From the NCBI GenBank assembly GCA_937128575.1, contig CAKZMN010000352.1, forward strand, positions 1-5,283: a stretch of DNA of 5,283 bases. Direction: 5' to 3'. Shown piece after piece: positions 1 through 5,283 of this stretch (the first letter of the stretch is position 1; each line of letters opens with the position of its first letter). The notes under the pieces are model-generated. The model had not been told where the DNA came from. It saw nothing but the letters and a program-made list of their open reading frames with translations, and did not search any database. Origin of the DNA: an uncultured Alphaproteobacteria bacterium (lineage in GTDB: Bacteria; Pseudomonadota; Alphaproteobacteria; Micavibrionales; Micavibrionaceae). The position numbers were made by a program, and so were the translations under genes.

Positions 1-1425
1 GGCGTTACATATTCGGCGCGCACGGAAGACACTTCGGGTAATGATGTTTTTGAGGAAGAAGAGTTGCGCGGCCATGTTGTGGCCAAGGGGCTTTGGAATA
101 TGAATGATAAGTGGCGTTCAGGTTTGAATATTGAATGGGCGTCAGACGATCAATATACGCGTCAATATGACTTTGATGAGTTGGGCTTTAGTAATGATGA
201 CGTATTAGAAAATGAGATTTATGCGGAGCGTTTTTCAGGGCGCAATTATGCTGTTGCCCGTATTTTGGCGTTTCAAGATATTCGCGTAGGAGAAAGCCGT
301 GAAGATCAACCGGAGGTTTTGCCGGAGATCATTGCAAGCTTTAAGGGGGAACCGGGCGCGGTGCCTTTGATTAAGGGTAGTTGGAACGTGGATACGTCTT
401 TTCTTGGTTTGCAAAGGGAGGGCTCCCAGCAAGATATGAATCGCTTTAGCCTCTCTGGTGGATGGAGCAGGCGTTTGGTTTCTGATTATGGGTTGTTGAC
501 AAATGTGCAGGCGAATGTGCGCGGTGATGTTTATAATACGCGGGACAAAAACGCGATCACGGCCAATTTGGGGCAAAATGACAGTAGTTCGGAAACGCGA
601 TTTTTCAGTAATGCGCATATACAAAGCAGTTATCCCATGGCGAAGCAGTTTGAAACAATGCAGGCCACCATTGAGCCCGTTGTTTCTTTGACGGTCGCGC
701 CGAACATTAGAACCAATAACGATATTCCCAATGAAGATAGTCAGGACGTTCAGATTGATACTAGCAATTTGTTTGAACCTAATCGCTTCCCAGGGCTAGA
801 CCGCATTGAAGATCAATCGCGCGTTACATATGGTTTGCGCACTGGGCTTTATGGTTATGGTGGGAGTTACGGTGATATCTTTGTTGGGCAGAGCTACCGT
901 TTAGACGAAGATAATAATCCCTTTCCCTCTGGCTCGGGGCTTGATACCCAAGATTCTGATATTGTAGGGCAAATTACCGGTAACTATGAAGGTAAATACA
1001 GCCTGAATTACCGTTTTCAGTTGGATAATGAAGATATGTCGCCGCAACGTCATGAGGTTGATGCCTTTGCCAATTGGCGCAAGCTTCAGCTATCGACGCG
1101 TTACTTATTTGCGAAGGCCGTTGATGGCACCGGTATTACGGGTAGTCGTGAACAGATACAGGGCACTGCGGCTTATTATGTTGCGGATGATTGGCGTGTT
1201 CATACTGGCGCAACTCAAGATTTGGGTGAGGATTCTGGGCTTCGTAAAGCCTATGTTGGTTTAGATTATTATGGGCAGTGCGTTTCTTTTGCCCTAACGG
1301 CGCAGCGTAATTATACGGATGATTCATCAGGGGATAGCGATACGGAGATTCTTTTCCGCATTGGGCTTAAAAATATTGGTGAATTTGTCTCATCGGGCTT
1401 GCGTCCGGACACCACAACAGAATAA
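1..1425 (+). CDS. lptD: LPS-assembly protein LptD, C-terminal part (5' end outside window)
   Basis: LptD is the outer-membrane beta-barrel that, with the lipoprotein LptE, inserts lipopolysaccharide into the outer leaflet. Frame 1 is open from base 1 to a TAA at 1423-1425, giving 474 residues. The TTG at 64 lies inside this open frame and is not a start. Recognisable family signatures are DDQYTRQYDF (nt 145-174), EDQPEVLPEI (301-330), the NDIPNEDS stretch with LFEPNRFPGLDR (718-804), and GQSYR (886-900). Alternating polar/hydrophobic short strands typical of an outer-membrane barrel run throughout. LptD proteins are usually about 750-800 residues, so the signal peptide and the N-terminal OstA jellyroll domain lie upstream, outside the window. 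Only one cysteine is visible (TGC 1279-1281, in YYGQCVSF), at the place where E. coli has a Cys pair. The neighbour downstream is a permease gene, not surA. The family call is firm; it rests on recalled motifs, not on a search. Confidence 0.95.
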   Translation, partial: GVTYSARTEDTSGNDVFEEEELRGHVVAKGLWNMNDKWRSGLNIEWASDDQYTRQYDFDELGFSNDDVLENEIYAERFSGRNYAVARILAFQDIRVGESREDQPEVLPEIIASFKGEPGAVPLIKGSWNVDTSFLGLQREGSQQDMNRFSLSGGWSRRLVSDYGLLTNVQANVRGDVYNTRDKNAITANLGQNDSSSETRFFSNAHIQSSYPMAKQFETMQATIEPVVSLTVAPNIRTNNDIPNEDSQDVQIDTSNLFEPNRFPGLDRIEDQSRVTYGLRTGLYGYGGSYGDIFVGQSYRLDEDNNPFPSGSGLDTQDSDIVGQITGNYEGKYSLNYRFQLDNEDMSPQRHEVDAFANWRKLQLSTRYLFAKAVDGTGITGSREQIQGTAAYYVADDWRVHTGATQDLGEDSGLRKAYVGLDYYGQCVSFALTAQRNYTDDSSGDSDTEILFRIGLKNIGEFVSSGLRPDTTTE

Positions 1426-1471
1426 TCTTTTCATTGTACGTACTTAACTCTCGATAGGACATTGTAGATCA
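1426..1471 (+). promoter_or_regulatory. lptD-permease gap with weak Shine-Dalgarno AGGA
   Basis: This 46-base gap holds AGGA at 1456-1459, 12 bases before the permease ATG at 1472. That is a plausible but loosely spaced ribosome-binding site. I see no GC-rich hairpin followed by T's that would end lptD transcription and no convincing -35/-10 pair, so read-through from lptD is possible. The 8-base palindrome GTACGTAC at 1436-1443 is too short to call an operator. Confidence 0.35.
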
Positions 1472-3355
1472 ATGGATTTGATCCTAGATCCCAGCTTTCA
1501 TATGTGGTTTGTCCTCGGCTTAATGGGGATGGCTATTATTGCCTTCATCCGTGAAGAACTACCGCTTGAAATAACTAGTGTTGCCTTGCTGACCTTACTT
1601 TTACTGTTTGGTCAACTTTTCCCATATGTTGATGCAAACGGGCGGAATGAGCTCGATTCTATGACGCTGCTAGCCGGGTTTGCTAACCCGTCTTTGATTG
1701 CGGTTTTGGCGCTGCTGGTTATGGGGCAGGGGATGATTCACACTGACGCGCTGCGGATTGTGACCAATGTTTTTGCGGTCTCGGGCTATAAACGGGTTTG
1801 GTTTGCGATTTTTGGGGTGCTGCTTTTTGTTTTGGTGTGTAGTGCGTTTTTGAATAATACGCCGCTTGTGATTATTGCTATCCCACTTATACAAGTCTTG
1901 GCGACGTCCGTTGGAATGTCGGAGAGCCGGGTGATGATCCCGCTGAGTTATGCGGCGATTTTGGGCGGTATGACGACGCTTATTGGTTCATCTACCAACC
2001 TTTTGGTGGCAAGCTCTATGAGCGAGCTTGGGTATGAGCCTTTGAAGTTTTTTGATTTTGTTGCGCCGGGCTCCATTATGGCGGCGGGTGGGTTTGTTTA
2101 TGTGATTTTTGTTGTGCCACGCCTTTTGCCGGACCGTACCTCTATGGTGCGCCAGTTTGCCGGTAATGATAAGGAATTCGTGGCTGAGCTGGATATTGCC
2201 AGTGATAGTAAATTGATTGGTATGCAGTGCGAGGAAGGGAGTTTTCCCGAGCTAGGCGATTTGAATATTAAACTTATTCAGCGCGGCGGGCATTTGATAT
2301 TGCCGCCCTTTGAGGGGTACGGCATTGAAGCGGGAGATATTTTAATTGTCTCCGCGACGCGTAAGGCTTTGACGAAGCTGCTCTCTAAGTATCCGGGGTT
2401 TTTGCTGTCTGAGGAAGAGGCGGCGATTATTGATCAAAAAGATGAAGATTCTGATGCGCCAAGTTTAGAAGGTGCGGAGACCAGAATTTTGGCTGAGGTT
2501 ATGGTCACGCCGGCCTCGCGCATGGTTGATATGTCTTTGGACCATGTGAGTTTCGAAAAGCAATTTGGCGCAATTATCCTTGGTATTCAACGCCGGGCGC
2601 GCGTGGTGCGCAGGCGTTTGGGGCGCATTCGTTTGGAGGCGGGTGACGTGCTTTTGGTTGCAGGGCGGGGCCGCGTGGTTGATGCGATGCGTGATAATTC
2701 TGACTTTATTGTTTTGTCAGGCTCCAAGCGTGATTTGCCTGCGCCGGGTAAGGCCCCGATTGCGGGCGCTATTTTCTTGCTGGTTATTGGTTTGGCGGCG
2801 ACGGGGGTGTTTTCCATTCCTGTTGCGGCGATTACGGGCGCGGTGGCTATGGTGTCGTTTGGGTGTTTGAATATGCGCCAAGCTATTCGGGCGCTGGATC
2901 GTAAGATTTTCTTGCTTGTGGGCGCGATGCTGGCTTTGGGGACGGCGCTGCAGGTAACGGGCGGCGCGCGTTATATTGCGGAGCTTATTTTGGGGCTGCC
3001 CTTTGTGGATACGCCGCTGGCCATGGTTGCGGTGCTATTTATTTTGGTGGCGATTGCGACAAATGTTTTGACCAATAATGCGTGTGCGATTTTGTTTACG
3101 CCCATTGCGCTGAACCTTGCGGGGAATGTGCAGGTTGATCCAGGGCTCAGCCACGATATTGCGTTTATATTTGCGGTGACCGTTGTGTTTGCCGCGAACT
3201 GTTCTTTTGCTTCGCCCATTGGGTATCAAACCAACTTGCTGGTTATGGGGCCGGGGCATTATAAGTTTGGTGATTTTTTCAAAAGTGGTGTGCCCCTTGT
3301 CGGAATAATGTGGGTCACGTATATTCTGATCGCTAAATATTATTTCGGACTTTGA
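1472..3355 (+). CDS. SLC13/DASS-type permease with two RCK_C (TrkA-C) domains
   Basis: This is a predicted inner-membrane transporter of the SLC13/divalent anion:Na+ symporter type (CitT/ArsB-like superfamily, YfbS-like architecture). The first membrane half is about residues 10-215, with FLNNTPLVI (126-134) and the substrate/sodium-site motif GSSTNLL (172-178). Two cytosolic RCK_C domains follow at about 225-305 and 335-415; each ends in a GDIL/GDVLL strand (288-291 and 391-395). They are joined by an acidic linker (313-328). The second membrane half is about 428-627, with the matching LTNNACAI (533-540) and SPIGYQTNLL (581-590). At 627 residues it is of usual full length for this architecture. 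The ATG at 1472 is chosen because the first hydrophobic helix follows directly; AGGA lies 12 bases upstream. RCK_C domains commonly bind small regulatory ligands, so gating by a nucleotide or ion is plausible but inferred. The substrate (sulfate, dicarboxylate or another anion) cannot be told from sequence. It is followed 12 bases later by the coiled-coil protein gene, probably in the same transcript. Confidence 0.92.
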   Translation: MDLILDPSFHMWFVLGLMGMAIIAFIREELPLEITSVALLTLLLLFGQLFPYVDANGRNELDSMTLLAGFANPSLIAVLALLVMGQGMIHTDALRIVTNVFAVSGYKRVWFAIFGVLLFVLVCSAFLNNTPLVIIAIPLIQVLATSVGMSESRVMIPLSYAAILGGMTTLIGSSTNLLVASSMSELGYEPLKFFDFVAPGSIMAAGGFVYVIFVVPRLLPDRTSMVRQFAGNDKEFVAELDIASDSKLIGMQCEEGSFPELGDLNIKLIQRGGHLILPPFEGYGIEAGDILIVSATRKALTKLLSKYPGFLLSEEEAAIIDQKDEDSDAPSLEGAETRILAEVMVTPASRMVDMSLDHVSFEKQFGAIILGIQRRARVVRRRLGRIRLEAGDVLLVAGRGRVVDAMRDNSDFIVLSGSKRDLPAPGKAPIAGAIFLLVIGLAATGVFSIPVAAITGAVAMVSFGCLNMRQAIRALDRKIFLLVGAMLALGTALQVTGGARYIAELILGLPFVDTPLAMVAVLFILVAIATNVLTNNACAILFTPIALNLAGNVQVDPGLSHDIAFIFAVTVVFAANCSFASPIGYQTNLLVMGPGHYKFGDFFKSGVPLVGIMWVTYILIAKYYFGL

Positions 3356-3367
3356 TGATTTAAAGAT

Positions 3368-4096
3368 ATGAGCTTAAATTCCTATAATCCTCATTCGCGC
3401 TATCGTAGGCGCTCTATGAACCGCATGGTTAACTTTGTGGTGGGGGCTAGTCTTATCTTTATTTTGGTGGCGTTTGGGTTTTGGCTAGGTGGTCAAAATG
3501 ATGAGGGGCGCGCCCATGCCCTGAAGATGGAGCTTGAATCTGTTGAGCAGCAAAAGGAAGATACAGAAGCGATGTTGACGGATCTTCGTACGGAGGCGCA
3601 AACCGCCACTATGCGCTATGAGCAGCTTCAGCAAGAGATTAACGAACAAATGCCAGCGGGCGGCCCGGTTGAGGAAATCATTGCGCTCGTCCGCAAACAA
3701 ATTGAAGAAGGCGCAGATCCGGAGCGCCTTGTTTTTGCCTTGCGCTCTGCCCGCGCGCCGCGCAATTGCGCCGAGCCAGAAACGCGCCGCTTTGTTGTTT
3801 CAACGCCGGCTTATAAGGGCGCGGATAGCGAGGTCAGCATTGCGGATGGCGCGATTGTGATTAAGGGCTCTGGCGTTTCTAGTAAGAATAAAGATGGCGC
3901 GGCGGAGGCGTGGTATGACGCATCCAAATCCGTCGCTATGACGTTTGTGTCTGGGGATGGTGTAGCGCAGGTAAAAAAAGGCGTTATGCCGCTTCATCAC
4001 TCGGTTGTGGCGGGCGCGCGGGAATATAGATTTACGATAGAAGAGGGCGCGCAGTCCTTTGCCAAGGTCACTTTCGATAGTTGTGATTATCCCTAA
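3368..4096 (+). CDS. Uncharacterised single-span membrane protein with coiled coil and periplasmic domain
   Basis: I do not recognise a characterised family. The 242-residue product starts with a short basic segment (RYRRRSMNR, residues 11-19). One hydrophobic span follows (about 21-41), then a heptad-rich, Glu/Gln-rich coiled coil (about 46-95). A short helical region (about 100-127) leads to a beta-rich C-terminal domain (about 137-240). By the positive-inside rule the N-terminus is cytoplasmic and the rest periplasmic. Two cysteines, at 134 and 239, bracket the C-terminal domain and could form a disulfide there; this is inference. The layout loosely resembles bitopic envelope proteins with a coiled coil and beta domain (for example the DUF6776 type), but I cannot assign it. 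The start ATG follows the permease stop by 12 bases with only a weak AAAG upstream, so translation may depend partly on the preceding gene. An internal Met17 or Met20 just before the span is a possible alternative start. Base composition matches the permease gene. Confidence 0.85.
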   Translation: MSLNSYNPHSRYRRRSMNRMVNFVVGASLIFILVAFGFWLGGQNDEGRAHALKMELESVEQQKEDTEAMLTDLRTEAQTATMRYEQLQQEINEQMPAGGPVEEIIALVRKQIEEGADPERLVFALRSARAPRNCAEPETRRFVVSTPAYKGADSEVSIADGAIVIKGSGVSSKNKDGAAEAWYDASKSVAMTFVSGDGVAQVKKGVMPLHHSVVAGAREYRFTIEEGAQSFAKVTFDSCDYP

Positions 4097-4117
4097 AATG
4101 CCCGTTTGATGCGGCTG

Positions 4118-5283
4118 TTATTGCTGCGCTTTTATAATATTTTTAAATAATGGTTTCAGCTTGGCTTTGGTTTTAAGGTTCAGCGAAATGCGCCGCGCGC
4201 CATATAGATCTGGATTGACGCCCTTACCGATTATGCTGACGTCTATGTCGCCGTCTAGTGGGCCGTTTAGCTTAAGTTCTAGCGTGTCATAATGGTAGTT
4301 TTTAAGCGCCATGCTGATGGTTTCTAGCTCTAGCTCATCGCCCTCAAAGAAGTTTGGTGTATTATCATACAAATAGCGCAGCGTGCCGGAGCTTTTGCTA
4401 GATAGTGATGCGTTCTGAATGAATAGCCGCCCCTGCTTTTGTATGATTGGGATCTTGCCCTTGAGCAGGCCTGTGGCGCTGAAGCCCTTGGCATTTATGT
4501 TTTGCATCAGTTTAAATAGGTTTATATTTTTTAGCTGCAATATCCATTTTTCGTTGTCGCGGATTGGGTTGAAGTTATCGATGTTTAACTGCCCATCGAG
4601 TAGCTTCACGTTTAAAGATTGAAAATTCAGGCGCCCATCTGCGACTTGTAGGTTAAGTGTGCATTGATGATCTATCGTTAGGGGCAGGGCGCAGCCGAAG
4701 TTTTTTGGTTTTTCGGTGGTTAAAGAGGATAGGTCGCTGAATATAAGGGGGCCGGAAATGCTGGTGACGTTTATGGGTCCGGCCTGATAGGCGGCGTCGG
4801 TGATTTGTGTTTTTAATGCGCCGGATAAGGCGGAGCCTTCGCGTTTGAAATCGCCCGCGATTGTGACCTTGCCGGATGAGAATAGGGCGCTGTCTAGGGC
4901 GGTTAAGAAGATGGGGGTGGAGCTGATTGTGCCGGCATAGTTTTCAGCATTTTTAATTGCTATTTTTCCATCTATATCAATATTTTTTTCTGCGTTCTTA
5001 ATATTATAAATTAATGAGCTTTGGTTTGTTTTTTCATCAGCCCGTAGCGTGAACTCGGTGTTTATGGCTGCGGTTTTTTCAAAACATTTTTTACCTAATC
5101 CATAACTTATTATTCCTTGAGATAATGTAATTTTTCTAGAGCAATTTTTGGATATAAAGATCGAGAGAAATTACCATTTGATATATTCATCTCAATGATT
5201 GAATGTATGGTTAAAGTTGTTGAAATCCCGCTCAGCATAGACTTTGAGGCCGGATATGGGCAAACTCCTGATGAAATTTGTTC
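4118..5283 (-). CDS. YdbH-family intermembrane phospholipid transport protein, C-terminal part, apparently frameshifted
   Basis: YdbH is an AsmA-like protein that spans the periplasm; with the outer-membrane lipoprotein YnbE it forms one of the phospholipid bridges in E. coli. On the minus strand one frame is open from 5170 down to the TAA at 4118-4120. It shows ISGPLIFSDLSSLTT (4715-4759), then a DGRLNFQ/DGQLNID repeat-like stretch. The family C-terminus follows: GTLRYLYD, the LKNYHYDTLELKLNG strand pair, and GKGVNPDLYGARRISLNL before the stop. From 5170 to 4610 this frame contains no ATG, GTG or TTG codon, so it cannot start there except at the GTG at 4607-4609, which would cut the protein to 163 residues. 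Upstream it meets TAA (5171-5173). Another frame is open from 5283 to 5113 and continues in a similar style (ASKSMLSGISTTLTI). One missing base in 5113-5170 would join them. YdbH proteins are roughly 850-1000 residues, so more than half lies to the right. No ynbE or ydbL follows the stop. The family call is moderately firm; whether the gene is functional is open. Confidence 0.75.
5113..5170 (-). other. Probable frameshift zone in the ydbH-like gene
   Basis: In this 58-base zone the two minus-strand frames are both open. The upstream frame ends at TAA (5110-5112) and the downstream one begins after TAA (5171-5173). Adding one base restores a continuous frame. Two homopolymers are natural sites: the five T's at 5145-5149 on the plus strand, giving ...LYPKNCSRKITLSQG, or the three A's at 5168-5170, giving ...GNFLSIFISKNCSRKI. 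It may be a real mutation or a read/assembly error; sequence alone does not decide. Confidence 0.6.

Noticed and set aside
64..66. TTG as a possible start of a 453-residue protein
   Set aside because: The frame is open from base 1 and the LptD match needs a much longer N-terminus, so this is an internal Leu codon of a gene cut by the window edge.
1436..1443. GTACGTAC palindrome in the lptD-permease gap
   Set aside because: Eight bases with no second copy or promoter nearby; expected by chance.
2565..2870. 101-residue plus-strand ORF inside the permease gene
   Set aside because: It is fully covered by the permease reading frame, its composition is Arg/Cys/Trp-rich like an out-of-frame shadow, and it has no recognisable domain.
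2971..3259. Two overlapping minus-strand ORFs opposite the permease C-terminus
   Set aside because: They are antisense shadows of a well-supported membrane protein, with no family features of their own.
3800..4000. Minus-strand ORF as a candidate for the missing ynbE/ydbL gene downstream of the ydbH-like gene
   Set aside because: It has no lipoprotein signal or lipobox, is basic and low in structure, and is antisense to the coiled-coil protein gene.
4097..4135. Possible bidirectional terminator between the convergent genes (gcg...cgc around 4111-4129 with T's after)
   Set aside because: The stem pairs for only three bases before mismatches; I cannot draw a stable hairpin.
4607..4609. GTG as the start of a separate 163-residue minus-strand protein
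   Set aside because: The frame continues upstream for 187 codons with family-typical YdbH sequence, so this is more likely an internal Val codon.

Overview
The window looks like a chromosomal piece of an alphaproteobacterium, or a close relative, with moderate GC. The left-hand protein has the sequence style of alphaproteobacterial LptD, and the right-hand one looks like a YdbH-family protein; both belong to diderm envelopes. I cannot name the genus. There are no mobile elements, CRISPR arrays, rRNA or tRNA genes, or phage genes that I can recognise.

Layout from left to right. Positions 1-1425 (+) hold the C-terminal 474 codons of lptD, the outer-membrane LPS-export barrel; its start lies outside the window. 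After a 46-base gap comes 1472-3355 (+), a complete 627-residue SLC13/DASS-type permease with two RCK_C (TrkA-C) domains inserted between its two membrane halves. Twelve bases later, 3368-4096 (+) encodes a 242-residue single-span membrane protein of unknown function, with a coiled coil and a probable periplasmic beta-rich domain. These three genes run the same way with short gaps and may be co-transcribed.

Converging on them from the right is a YdbH-like gene on the minus strand (4118-5283, C-terminal part only). Only 21 bases separate the two convergent stop codons. Its reading frame is interrupted: a one-base shift somewhere in 5113-5170 is needed to join the C-terminal 351 codons to the upstream part that runs off the right edge. 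The last 340 or so bases are also much more AT-rich than the rest.

Functionally, the flanking genes both concern delivery of lipid to the outer membrane: LptD inserts LPS, and YdbH-family proteins are thought to bridge the periplasm for phospholipid transport. The permease between them is a predicted inner-membrane anion/dicarboxylate-type transporter whose substrate cannot be read from the sequence. The main points of interest are the uncharacterised coiled-coil protein paired with the permease, the broken ydbH-like frame, and the absence of the usual partners: surA/pdxA/ksgA after lptD, and ynbE/ydbL after ydbH. I saw no clear evidence of a new multi-gene system.
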